Assembly: GCF_000427665.1 (NCBI RefSeq) | Contig: NZ_KE386572.1 | Coordinates: 2,070,196 to 2,134,195, forward strand | Direction: 5' to 3' | Length of the DNA: 64,000 bases | DNA from: Geminicoccus roseus DSM 18922 | GTDB lineage: Bacteria > Pseudomonadota > Alphaproteobacteria > Geminicoccales > Geminicoccaceae | Shown here: positions 11,361-19,560 of the stretch, one piece after another | How the letters are laid out: every line of letters starts with the position of its first letter | Position numbering within the stretch: the stretch's first letter is position 1 | Position numbers and translations under genes: made by a program | Notes under the pieces: model-generated | The model's database searches: none | What the model saw: only the letters and a program-made list of their open reading frames with translations | Told to the model about the DNA's origin: nothing

Positions 11361-12287
11361 TCAACCCATCCTGGCGCGCGGCAGGGCCGCCGCGACCTCG
11401 TCGACGCCAAGGGCGCTGAGCGGCTCGCGCTGCAGCCAGGGCTCGTCCGGCCAGCCGGGTGCGCTGCGCTCAGGCGTCGAGGCGCCGGAGAACAGGGTGA
11501 GGACCGGGCAGGGAGCGGCAGCGATCAGGTGCATCGGGCCGGTGTCGTTGCCGACCGCAAAGCAGGCCCGCCGCGCCAGTTCGGCGATCTGCCCGAAGCT
11601 GGTGCGCCCGCCCAGGTCCAGCGCTTCCGGGCAGGCGGCCCGGATCTCCTTGAGCGCATCGGCCTCGGCCGCGGTGCCGATCAGCACCGGCCGGATCCCG
11701 AGCGCTGTCAGGTAGACCGCCAGCTCGCCGTAGTGGCTGGCGGGCCAGCGCTTGTCCGGCCGGTGCGGGGCGCAGCCCGGCACCAGCAGGGCGAACGGCC
11801 CGTCGGGGACCAGGGTGGAGACATCGCCTCGCAGGAAGTCGACCCGGGGCGGGGGCACCTCGGTGATGCCGACCTGGGCCAGCTGGCCCGCCAGCCGCGC
11901 CACGGTATGGATCCGCTCGCGGTCCGGCTGCCGGTCGGGATGCGAGCAGCCCTTGGCGATGCCGGACCAGCGCGGCCGGGGGCGCGGCCACAAGGAGAAG
12001 TAGAGTTCGGTGCGGCGGGAGGTCTGCAGGTCGTAGACCATGGCGAACCGGCCGGCCGCCAGCCGCCGGACCATCCGGAACAGGCGGATCGGGGTCCAGA
12101 CCGTCGGCCGGTCGTCGATCACCATCTCGGCGAACCAGCCGGCCGGCTCCAGGAACTTGGCATAGGGCGCGGTGGTGAGCAGGGTGAACCGGTGGCCGGG
12201 ATGGGCGGCCACGATCGCCTGCATGGCGCCGGTGGCCAGCACCACGTCACCCAGCGCCCCGTGCTTGATGACCAGCACCTCGGCCAT
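11361..12287 (-). CDS. Glycosyltransferase family 9 (heptosyltransferase-like)
   Basis: 308 residues. It begins with the GT9 N-terminal motif VLVIKHGALGDVVLATGAMQAI and has the C-terminal nucleotide-sugar site with VPGCAPHRPDKRWP and GNDTGPMHLIAAA, as in WaaC/WaaF/OpsX. It probably adds a heptose or related sugar to the lipopolysaccharide core at the inner membrane. Its ATG shares one base with the TGA of the upstream glycosyltransferase (TGATG), so the two are coupled. It has no visible terminator before thrS. Confidence 0.9.
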   Translation of the reverse strand: MAEVLVIKHGALGDVVLATGAMQAIVAAHPGHRFTLLTTAPYAKFLEPAGWFAEMVIDDRPTVWTPIRLFRMVRRLAAGRFAMVYDLQTSRRTELYFSLWPRPRPRWSGIAKGCSHPDRQPDRERIHTVARLAGQLAQVGITEVPPPRVDFLRGDVSTLVPDGPFALLVPGCAPHRPDKRWPASHYGELAVYLTALGIRPVLIGTAAEADALKEIRAACPEALDLGGRTSFGQIAELARRACFAVGNDTGPMHLIAAAPCPVLTLFSGASTPERSAPGWPDEPWLQREPLSALGVDEVAAALPRARMG

Positions 12288-13423
12288 CAGGGCCGCCCCT
12301 TCAGCAGTTCCTCGTACACGGCCAGGGTCTGCCGGCACATCCGGTCGGCGGTGAAGTTGTCCATCACCCAGTGGCGCGCCCGCTCCTTCAGCCGCTGGCC
12401 GGCCTCCGCCGGCATGGACAGGGCGAGGTCCAGCGCCCAGGCCAGTTCCTTGGGGTCCTCGGCCGGCACCAGCCAGCCGGTCGAGGCCGGCAGCAGCGTC
12501 TCGCCGAGCCCGCCCATGTCGGTGACGATCACCGGCTTGCCCATCGCCTGCGCCTCCACCGAGACCCGGCCGAACGCCTCCGGGCCGACCGAGGGGGCCA
12601 GCACCACGTCGGAGAGCGCGATGGCCGCCGCCATGTCGTCGCATGCGCCGACGAAGCGGATCTTCTCGCCCAGGCCCTTGGCCTTGATCCGCTCGCGCAG
12701 CTCGACGGTGTAGCCGCCGCCCGCGGTGTCGGGGCCCACGAACAGGACCACGAAGTCGTCGCGCTCCATCAGGGCGACCGCCTCGGTCACCAGCATGTGC
12801 CCCTTGATCCGGGTGACCCGCCCGGGAAGGATCGCGACCTTCTTGCCGGCAGGCACGCCGAACCGCTCGGACAGGGTGCGGACCCGCCGCGCATCCACCC
12901 GGGCCGGGTCGAATTCCTCGACGTCGACGCCGCGGTAGATGGTCCGCAGCACCTGCGGCCCGACCCGGTAGACCTCCCGGACATGCTGGGCGACATAGTC
13001 GGAGATCGCGATCACCCGGTCGCCCTCGGCCATCACCGCGTTGTAGCGCCGCTTCAGCCGGTGCTGGTGGCCGCCATAGACGGCGTGGAAGGTGGTGACG
13101 AACGGGCGGCCGGTCCGCCTGGCGGCAAGCTTGGCGCTCCAGGCGGGTGCCCGCGAGCGGGCGTGCACCAGCTCGATCCCGTGGGCCTGGATCGCGTCGG
13201 CCAGCCGCGCGGCGTTCTTCCAGATGGTGAGCGGGTTCTTGCTGGCCAGCGGGAAGGTGAGATGGGTGGCGCCGGCTGCCTCCAGCTCATGGACCAGTCC
13301 GCCGCCGGCGCTGGCCACGATGGCGCGATGGCCCTCGCGCACCAGGAAGCGGGCGAGATCCACGGTGCCGCGTTCCACACCGCCCTTGTCCAGCGCAGGC
13401 AGCACCTGCAGCAACGTCGCCAT
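12287..13423 (-). CDS. Glycosyltransferase family 4
   Basis: 378 residues with the GT-B two-domain layout. The N-terminus is LLQVLPALDKGGVERGTVDLARFL, the acceptor domain contains ELVHARSRAPAWS, and the donor domain carries the retaining GT4 signature APSVGPEAFGRVSVEAQAMGKPVIVTDMGG split over residues about 285-320 with the E-x7-E pattern. It probably transfers a nucleotide-activated sugar in lipopolysaccharide or surface-glycan synthesis. It is directly coupled to the GT9 gene. The start at 13423 is chosen because the frame further upstream lacks family similarity and would overlap the divergent hydrolase gene. Confidence 0.9.
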   Translation of the reverse strand: MATLLQVLPALDKGGVERGTVDLARFLVREGHRAIVASAGGGLVHELEAAGATHLTFPLASKNPLTIWKNAARLADAIQAHGIELVHARSRAPAWSAKLAARRTGRPFVTTFHAVYGGHQHRLKRRYNAVMAEGDRVIAISDYVAQHVREVYRVGPQVLRTIYRGVDVEEFDPARVDARRVRTLSERFGVPAGKKVAILPGRVTRIKGHMLVTEAVALMERDDFVVLFVGPDTAGGGYTVELRERIKAKGLGEKIRFVGACDDMAAAIALSDVVLAPSVGPEAFGRVSVEAQAMGKPVIVTDMGGLGETLLPASTGWLVPAEDPKELAWALDLALSMPAEAGQRLKERARHWVMDNFTADRMCRQTLAVYEELLKGRP

Positions 13424-13526
13424 CTCGATCCGCGTGCTGTGGGAAGGTCCAGGCGACGCTTCGACCGCCCGCCCGCCTGCTGCTAACCTGCCAAGCGGCG
13501 ACGACGAAGCAGGGTATCTCCGGCCG

Positions 13527-14294
13527 ATGATGATTTCCGACCGACTGACGCGCGACGATGACACTGGGCTGGCCTACCGCCGCACCGAGGGGGAGGGGAC
13601 CGAGGTCGTGTTCCTGTCCGGCTTCCGCTCCGACATGGAAGGTAGCAAGGCGGTCGCCATGGAGGCGCATGTCGCCGGGCAGGGCCGCCCCTACACCCGG
13701 TTCGACTATCGCGGCCACGGCATCTCCGACGGGCGGTTCGAGGATCTGTGCCTGTCCGACTGGCTGGACGACACCCTGCTGGTGCTGGACCGGCTGGTGA
13801 AGGGGCGCGCGGTCCTGATCGGCTCCAGCATGGGCGGCTGGCTGATGCTGCTGGCGGCCCGGGCCCGGCCGGACAAGGTCGCGGGCCTGGTCGGCATCGC
13901 CGCCGCCCCGGACTTCACCGAGGACCTGATGCGCCCGTCCTTGACCCCGGCGCAGAAGGAGGCGCTGGAGCGGGACGGGGTGTTCCATGAGCCCTCCCCC
14001 TATGGCGAGCCGCTGCCGATCACCCGGCGCCTGCTGGAGGACGGCGAGCGCCATCTGGTGATGCGCCAGCCGATCGACTTTGCCGGCCCGGTCCACCTGC
14101 TCCAGGGCCAGGAGGACCCGGACGTGCCCTGGATGACCGCGGTCAATCTCGCCGCCAACCTCGCCAGCCCGGCGGTCACCGTGGAACTGGTCAAGGACGG
14201 CGACCACCGCCTGTCGCGCCCGGAGGACCTGCGCCGGATCGCGGCCGCCTGCGAGCGGGTGCTGGCTCAGGTGGAGGGGCGGCCGTTCAGCTGA
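13527..14294 (+). CDS. Alpha/beta hydrolase
   Basis: 255 residues with the alpha/beta-hydrolase fold: oxyanion-region strand VVFLSGFRSDM, DYRGHGISDG, nucleophile elbow GSSMGGW (catalytic Ser), a late Asp in LLQGQEDPDVPW and the final His in DGDHRLSRPED. It resembles short-chain carboxylesterases; the substrate is unknown. Two adjacent ATGs (13527 and 13530) could serve as start. Its last 28 bp overlap the convergent epimerase gene, and it is divergent from the glycosyltransferase pair. Confidence 0.88.
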   Translation: MMISDRLTRDDDTGLAYRRTEGEGTEVVFLSGFRSDMEGSKAVAMEAHVAGQGRPYTRFDYRGHGISDGRFEDLCLSDWLDDTLLVLDRLVKGRAVLIGSSMGGWLMLLAARARPDKVAGLVGIAAAPDFTEDLMRPSLTPAQKEALERDGVFHEPSPYGEPLPITRRLLEDGERHLVMRQPIDFAGPVHLLQGQEDPDVPWMTAVNLAANLASPAVTVELVKDGDHRLSRPEDLRRIAAACERVLAQVEGRPFS

Positions 14295-15154
14295 GCCGTC
14301 TCCACCGGCAGGAGCGCGCGCAGCCCCTCGCGGTAGCTCGGGAACGCCAGCCTGACACCGAGTTCCGCCTTGATCCGGTCGTTCCGCACCCGCCGGTTGT
14401 CGGCATAGAAGCTGCGCGCCATCGGCGAGAGGGTCGCGGTCGCGTAGTCGAGCGCCGGCGGCGGCTCGACCCCCAGCAGTTCGGCGGCGAAGGCGACCAC
14501 GTCCTGGGGAGGGGCCGGCTCGTCGTCGCAGACATTGTAGACGGCGCCCGGCCTAGGCCTTGCGATCGAAGCTTCCAGCACGGTCGCGATGTCCTCGACA
14601 TGGATGCGCGAGAACACCTGGCCCGGCTTCACGATCCGCCGTGCATGGCCGTCCAGCACGTCGCGGACCTGGTTGCGCCCGGGGCCGTAGATCCCGGCCA
14701 GGCGGAACAGGTGCGCCGGCAGGCCGCTCGCCAGCCAGGTCCGCTCCGCCGCCAGCCGCCGCTGCGCCCGGTCGGCGCCGGGCGTGAGCACGGCATCCTC
14801 GTCGACCCACTCACCTTGCCGGTCGCCATAGACCGCGGTGGTGCCGAGCCAGCCCAGCCATTCCAGCCCGCCCAGCGCCCGCAGGTCCTCCAGGTGCCGG
14901 TCCGCCACCGGGTCGCCCTCCAGGTCGGGGATGATCGAATGGAGGACATGAGTGGTGCCCGCCAGCGCCCGCTGCGGGTCGTCCAGGGGATGGTCGCGCC
15001 CGAACAGATGCATGTCGAAGCCATGCCGGCGGAGTGATTCAGCCTTGGCCGGGTCGCGGGTGGTGCCGGCGATCTGCCAGCCCTGGCCAGCTAAGCGGTC
15101 GGCCAGCACCCGCGCGGTGAAGCCCAGCCCGAAGCAGAACAGCCGCTTGCTCAA
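14267..15154 (-). CDS. NAD(P)-dependent epimerase/dehydratase family protein (YeeZ-like)
   Basis: 295 residues with an N-terminal Rossmann motif (LFCFGLGFTARVLADRLAGQGW), GTTAVYGDRQGEWVDEDA containing the YG of a short-chain epimerase core, and FRLAGIYGPGRN. It is closest in appearance to the YeeZ-type extended SDRs, whose function is uncertain. The start is best read as TTG at 15154, preceded by GGAGG with a 7-nt spacer and overlapping the queG stop by 4 bp (TTGA). An in-frame ATG 18 nt upstream is poorly placed relative to that Shine-Dalgarno. Coupled to queG. Confidence 0.85.
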   Translation of the reverse strand: MSKRLFCFGLGFTARVLADRLAGQGWQIAGTTRDPAKAESLRRHGFDMHLFGRDHPLDDPQRALAGTTHVLHSIIPDLEGDPVADRHLEDLRALGGLEWLGWLGTTAVYGDRQGEWVDEDAVLTPGADRAQRRLAAERTWLASGLPAHLFRLAGIYGPGRNQVRDVLDGHARRIVKPGQVFSRIHVEDIATVLEASIARPRPGAVYNVCDDEPAPPQDVVAFAAELLGVEPPPALDYATATLSPMARSFYADNRRVRNDRIKAELGVRLAFPSYREGLRALLPVETAQLNGRPST

Positions 15155-16230
15155 TCCATCGCCTCCATCCATTCGGCCCGCACCTCCGGGTCGGCCTCGG
15201 CCTCCAGCCGCCGCACGCACTCCACCCGGATCGCGTCCTCGCCCGCCAGCCGCCTCAGCGCCCAGACCGCGGCACCCCGCACCACCGGCGCCGGATCGTC
15301 CAGCCGCTCCGCCACCACGTCCAGGAGCGCCGGGACGCCGCTGTTGCCAAGGGCGATCAAGACGTTGCGCACGAACCGGTCGCGGCCGATCCGCTTGATC
15401 GGCGAGCCCGAGAACATCGCCCGGAACGCGGCATCGTCCAGCCGGGCAAGCTCGGCCAGCCGGGGCGCCCGCAGGTCGTCGCGCGCCCGCAGCTTCATCT
15501 CCGCCCCCGCCTTGGCGAACCGGTTCCAGGGACAGGCGGCCAGGCAGTCGTCGCAGCCATAGATCCGGTTGCCCATGGCCGCGCGCAGGTCGCGCCGGAT
15601 CGGCCCGGCATGCTCAATGGTCAGGTAGCTGATGCAGCGCCTGGCATCGAGCCGGTAGGGCGCGTCGAACGCCCGGGTCGGGCAGGCGTCCAGGCAGCGG
15701 TGGCAGCTGCCGCAATGGTCCCGCTCCGGCGCATCGACCGGCAGGTCCAGCGTGGTGAAGATCTCGCCCAGGAACAGCCAGGAGCCGAACTCCCGGCTGA
15801 CCAGGTTGGTGTGCTTGCCCTGCCAGCCCAGGCCGGCCTGCTGGGCCAGGGGCTTCTCCAGCACGGGCGCCGTGTCGACGAACACCTTCACCTCGACACC
15901 GAAACGGTGCGCCAGCCACTGGCCGGTCCGCTTCAGCGCGCCCTTGAACACGTCATGGTAGTCGCGATGGCGGGCATAGACCGAAATCGTGCCGACCTCG
16001 CCCTGGCCGAGCGTCGCCCGCGGGTCGCTGTCCGGCCCGTAGTTCAGCCCGCACACCAGCACGCTGCGCGCCTCAGGCCAGATCGCCTTCGGGCTGCGCC
16101 GCCGGTCCGCCTTCTCGGCAAGCCAGGCCATGCTGCCGTGGCGGCCTTGCGCGATGGCGGCGTCGAAGCGCTCGGCATGCAGCTCCGGCAGCTCGGCGGC
16201 GGTCACCCGCAGCACCGAGATCCCCTCCAT
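15151..16230 (-). CDS. queG: Epoxyqueuosine reductase QueG
   Basis: Reduces epoxyqueuosine to queuosine in tRNA using cobalamin and iron-sulfur clusters. 359 residues from this ATG. Two ferredoxin-like clusters are visible (CGSCHRCLDACPTRAF with a following Cys in RRCISYL, and YGCDDCLAACPWNRF), and the C-terminal HEAT-like region has the conserved FSGSPIKRIGRDRFVRN. The family usually begins about 15 residues earlier; the upstream codons (SPERARAEILARAR) look native and would need a CTG start at 16275 that overlaps the stop of the preceding GST gene. The true N-terminus is therefore uncertain. Confidence 0.93.
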   Translation of the reverse strand: MEGISVLRVTAAELPELHAERFDAAIAQGRHGSMAWLAEKADRRRSPKAIWPEARSVLVCGLNYGPDSDPRATLGQGEVGTISVYARHRDYHDVFKGALKRTGQWLAHRFGVEVKVFVDTAPVLEKPLAQQAGLGWQGKHTNLVSREFGSWLFLGEIFTTLDLPVDAPERDHCGSCHRCLDACPTRAFDAPYRLDARRCISYLTIEHAGPIRRDLRAAMGNRIYGCDDCLAACPWNRFAKAGAEMKLRARDDLRAPRLAELARLDDAAFRAMFSGSPIKRIGRDRFVRNVLIALGNSGVPALLDVVAERLDDPAPVVRGAAVWALRRLAGEDAIRVECVRRLEAEADPEVRAEWMEAMD

Positions 16231-16271
16231 TCTTGCCCGCGCCAGGATCTCGGCGCGGGCCCGCTCCGGGC

Positions 16272-16937
16272 TCAGAAGTCGAGATCGTCGTAGTGCAGCG
16301 GCGGCTTCATCGCCGGCAGCCGGTCGGCCAGGATCGGCCGGAAGCTCGGCCGCGACTTCATCTTGCCGTACCATTCCTTCGCCAGCGGGAAGTTCTGCCA
16401 GGGCACGTCGCCCAGATAGTCCAGGACCGACAGATGGGCGGCCGCCGCCATGTCCGCCAGGGTGAGGTCGTCGCCGGCCAGCCAGCGCCGCTCGGCGAAC
16501 AGGCTGCTCAGGTAGGCCAGGTGCGCCTTCAGGTTGGCCGAGCCGGCCCGCATGTTGTCCGAGTTCGGCGTGCCGATCCGTTTCAGCCGCTTGATCAGCT
16601 TCTCCCGCCAGAGCAGGTCGGTGACCTCGCGGGCGAACTTGTCGTCGAACCAGGCGACCAGCCGACGGGTCTCGTTGCGCCGCTCCAGCGTGTTGCCCAG
16701 GAAGTTCTGCTCGGGCCGCGATTCGCCCAGGAAGTCGGCGATCGCCCCGCTGTCGCACACCGTCAGGTCGTCATCCTGCAAAACCGGCACTTCCAGGGCC
16801 GGGTTCAGCTCGAACAGGGCGTCGACCTGCTTCCACGGCTCGACCTCGACCTCCTCGAAGCGGAGATTCTTCTCGCGCAGGAGCACCCGGATCTTGCGGG
16901 AATAGGGGCAGAGCGGAAAGTGATGAAGTCGAAGCAT
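16272..16937 (-). CDS. Glutathione S-transferase family protein
   Basis: 221 residues. The N-terminal thioredoxin-like domain carries a CPYS active-site motif (MLRLHHFPLCPYSRKIRVLL), the cis-Pro segment ALEVPVLQDDDLTVCDSGAI, and a helical C-terminal domain with GDDLTLADMAAAAHLSVLDYLG. A CPYS motif suggests a glutaredoxin-like or reductive GST, but activity is not established. It directly precedes queG on the same strand with touching ends, a pairing I recall from other alphaproteobacteria, so a redox link with QueG is possible. Confidence 0.9.
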   Translation of the reverse strand: MLRLHHFPLCPYSRKIRVLLREKNLRFEEVEVEPWKQVDALFELNPALEVPVLQDDDLTVCDSGAIADFLGESRPEQNFLGNTLERRNETRRLVAWFDDKFAREVTDLLWREKLIKRLKRIGTPNSDNMRAGSANLKAHLAYLSSLFAERRWLAGDDLTLADMAAAAHLSVLDYLGDVPWQNFPLAKEWYGKMKSRPSFRPILADRLPAMKPPLHYDDLDF

Positions 16938-17018
16938 TCGCCGGGCCGATGGATGCGAGGCGTCCGGGGGTCAAGGCCTCACCGACAGCTATGGACTAGC
17001 CTCTAGGGTCCTCCGCCA

Positions 17019-18329
17019 TCAAGCCGCTTCGCGCCCGGCGTGCAGCTTGGAGGGCATCGGCCCGCCGCTTGCCCAGTCCAGCAGTTCCACCGTATGCACC
17101 ACCGGAACTGCCGTGCCGCTGCCGATCTGGGTCATGCAGCCGATGTTGCCGGTGGCGATGATCTCCGGCGCCAGCTTCTCGATGTTGGCGACCTTGCGCT
17201 CCTTCAGCCGATCCGCGATCTCCGGCTGGAGGATGTTGTAGGTGCCGGCCGAGCCGCAGCACAGATGGCTCTCGCCCGGCTCCACCACCACGAAGCCGGC
17301 CCGGCGCAGGAGCTTTTGCGGCAGGGTCTTGATCTTCTGCCCGTGCTGCATCGAGCAGGCGGAATGGTAGGCGACGCGCTGACCGGTCGGGGCGGCGGGT
17401 TCGGGCAGGCCCAGCCGGTCGACCAGCTCGGTCACGTCCAGCGCCATCGCCGCGATCGCTTCAGCCCGCGCCGCGATGTCCGGGTCGTGGTCGTTCTGGA
17501 ACAGATGGGCATAGTCCTTGACCGTGGTGCCGCAGCCCGAGGCGTTGATCACCACCGCGTCCAGCCCGTTCTTCTCCATCTCCCGGCTCCAGGCCATGAT
17601 CGTCCGCCTGGCGGTCGCCTTGGCCTCGTCCTCCTTGCCCATGTGCAGGGTGAGCGCGCCGCAGCACACCGCATCCCTGACCAGCACGACCTCGCAGCCC
17701 AGCCGGGTCAGCAGGCGGATGGTCGCCTCGTTGATCGCCGGGTCCAGCACCCGCTGGGCGCAACCCTGCAGGAGCGCCACCCGCAGCCGCTTCTCGCCCT
17801 GCGCCTTGACCACGCCCGGGCGGTCCATGGCCGAGGGGCCGGGCAGGTCGGCCGGCGCCATCTTCAGCATGGTGCGCAGGCGCTTCGGCATCGCCTTCGC
17901 GAACGGCCGGCCCAGCGCCGCCCCCATCAGGGCCAGCCGGAACAGGCCTGGCCGCGGCAGCACCTTGGCCAGCATCCAGCGCTGCCAGCGGTCGCCGGCC
18001 GGCCGCTCGTAGGTCTTCTCGACCCGCACCCGGGCATGGTCGATCAGGTGCATGTAGTCGACGCCGGACGGGCAGGTCGTGGTGCAGGACAGGCAGGACA
18101 GGCAGCGGTCGACATGGCGGGCGACCCGCTCGTCGGCCGGGCGGTCGTTCTCCAGCATGTCCTTGATCAGGTAGATCCGGCCGCGCGGCGAATCGAGCTC
18201 GTCGCCAAGCAGCACGTAGGTCGGGCAGGTCGCCGTGCAGAACCCGCAATGCACGCAGGTGCGGAGGATCTTCTCCGCTTCCTTGGTCTTGGGATCGGCG
18301 AGCTGCGCCAGGGTGAAGCTGGTCTGCAC
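17019..18329 (-). CDS. glcF: Glycolate oxidase iron-sulfur subunit GlcF
   Basis: Electron-transfer subunit of the membrane-associated glycolate oxidase that converts glycolate to glyoxylate. 436 residues with two 4Fe-4S motifs near the N-terminus (CVHCGFCTATCP, CLSCLSCTTTCP) and two cysteine-rich CCG domains in the body (VCCGALTLHMG, LCCGSAGTYN). Last gene of the glcD-glcE-glcF operon; 13 nt separate it from glcE. Confidence 0.95.
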   Translation of the reverse strand: MQTSFTLAQLADPKTKEAEKILRTCVHCGFCTATCPTYVLLGDELDSPRGRIYLIKDMLENDRPADERVARHVDRCLSCLSCTTTCPSGVDYMHLIDHARVRVEKTYERPAGDRWQRWMLAKVLPRPGLFRLALMGAALGRPFAKAMPKRLRTMLKMAPADLPGPSAMDRPGVVKAQGEKRLRVALLQGCAQRVLDPAINEATIRLLTRLGCEVVLVRDAVCCGALTLHMGKEDEAKATARRTIMAWSREMEKNGLDAVVINASGCGTTVKDYAHLFQNDHDPDIAARAEAIAAMALDVTELVDRLGLPEPAAPTGQRVAYHSACSMQHGQKIKTLPQKLLRRAGFVVVEPGESHLCCGSAGTYNILQPEIADRLKERKVANIEKLAPEIIATGNIGCMTQIGSGTAVPVVHTVELLDWASGGPMPSKLHAGREAA

Positions 18330-18342
18330 GTTCAGGCTTCCT

Positions 18343-19545
18343 TCAGGCGGCGAGCGTCATGCGGCCAGGCTCCAGGATCCCTTCCGGGTCGAACGACTGC
18401 TTGACCCTCCGGGCAAGGGCGGCGAGCGGCGGCTGCTGCGGCTGGAACACCGCCACCTCGCGGCGGTCGGCATCCGGGGCGCGCATCAGGGTGGCGTGGC
18501 CGCCAAGGTCGGTGAGCGCCCGCACCAGCCCGGCCTGGGCCTCGTCCAGCGCCGCCCAGACCTGCCCGCCGACCTGGTCCAGGAACAGGTCTGCGCCAAG
18601 CGCCATCAGGGCGCGCGCGGCGTCCGGGCCGGCGGTGGGCGCCAGGGACAGCCGCCAGAGCACCGGGCGGTCCGGCAGCACGGCCAGGTCGCGGATCGCC
18701 CGCCACAGCGCCAGGCTCTCCTCCTCGATCACCCGATGCGGCGCGCTGTCGCCCACCACCTGGCGGATCAGCCCGGCCATCCGGTCCTCGACCGAGGGGG
18801 CCACCCCTTCCAGCCGGAGCAGGGCCACCGCACCGCCCGCACTGGCCAGCGCGTCGATCCCGGTCCGCCGGGCGGCAGCCGGCGGCAGCAACGTTGCGCC
18901 GGAGATCTCGTAGGCGGTGCCCGAGGCGGCCCGCAGGCGCGCCGCCAGGTCGTGCAGATCCTCGCCGAAGATCGCCAGGGTGGCGGTCCGCTCGGATGCT
19001 GGCAGCACCTTGAAGGTCAGGTGGCCCATCACCGCGAGCGTGCCGAACGAGCCGGCCAGGAGCTTGCACAGGTCATAGCCGGTGACGTTCTTGACCACCC
19101 GCCCGCCGGTCTTGATCGCCTCGCCCCGGCCGGTGACGCATTGCACCCCTAAGAGATGGTCGCGGGGCGCTCCGGCCTTGAACCGCCTGGGGCCGGCTAG
19201 GTTGGTGGCGAACACGCCGCCCATGGTGGAGCGGCCGGGCTCGCCGCCATACCAGGCGGACGCGTCCGGCGGCTCGAAGCTCAGCTGCTGCGAGCGCTCG
19301 GCCAGGGTCGCCTCGATCTCGCTCAACGGCGTGCCGGCGCCGCAGGACAGGACCAGCTCCTCCGGCTCGTACAGGGTGATCCCCGTCATCGCCCGGGTGG
19401 AGAGGCCGACCGGCTGGGCCACGGCCTGGCCGAGCCCGGCCTTGCTGCCCTGGCCCAGGACCGAGAGCGGCGTGCGCGCCGCCAGCGCCGAGGCGACCAT
19501 GTCCTCCACCTCGGCCAGGCTGTGCGGCACCAGCAATTCCATCAC
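18343..19545 (-). CDS. glcE: Glycolate oxidase FAD-binding subunit GlcE
   Basis: 400 residues with a PCMH-type FAD-binding fold: LSVLGQGSKAGLG near residues 32-44, STMGGVFATNLAGPRR and GGRVVKNVTGYDLCKLL. It forms the flavin part of glycolate oxidase together with GlcD. The gene begins 15 nt after the glcD stop and is followed after 13 nt by glcF, a compact operon order identical to the Escherichia coli glcDEF arrangement. Confidence 0.95.
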   Translation of the reverse strand: MMELLVPHSLAEVEDMVASALAARTPLSVLGQGSKAGLGQAVAQPVGLSTRAMTGITLYEPEELVLSCGAGTPLSEIEATLAERSQQLSFEPPDASAWYGGEPGRSTMGGVFATNLAGPRRFKAGAPRDHLLGVQCVTGRGEAIKTGGRVVKNVTGYDLCKLLAGSFGTLAVMGHLTFKVLPASERTATLAIFGEDLHDLAARLRAASGTAYEISGATLLPPAAARRTGIDALASAGGAVALLRLEGVAPSVEDRMAGLIRQVVGDSAPHRVIEEESLALWRAIRDLAVLPDRPVLWRLSLAPTAGPDAARALMALGADLFLDQVGGQVWAALDEAQAGLVRALTDLGGHATLMRAPDADRREVAVFQPQQPPLAALARRVKQSFDPEGILEPGRMTLAA

Positions 19546-19560
19546 GCGGATCCTGACCTT

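Noticed and set aside
11336-11364. TTGACA on the minus strand ahead of thrS as a sigma-70 promoter
   Set aside because: The -35 hexamer is perfect but no acceptable -10 lies at 16-18 bp spacing.
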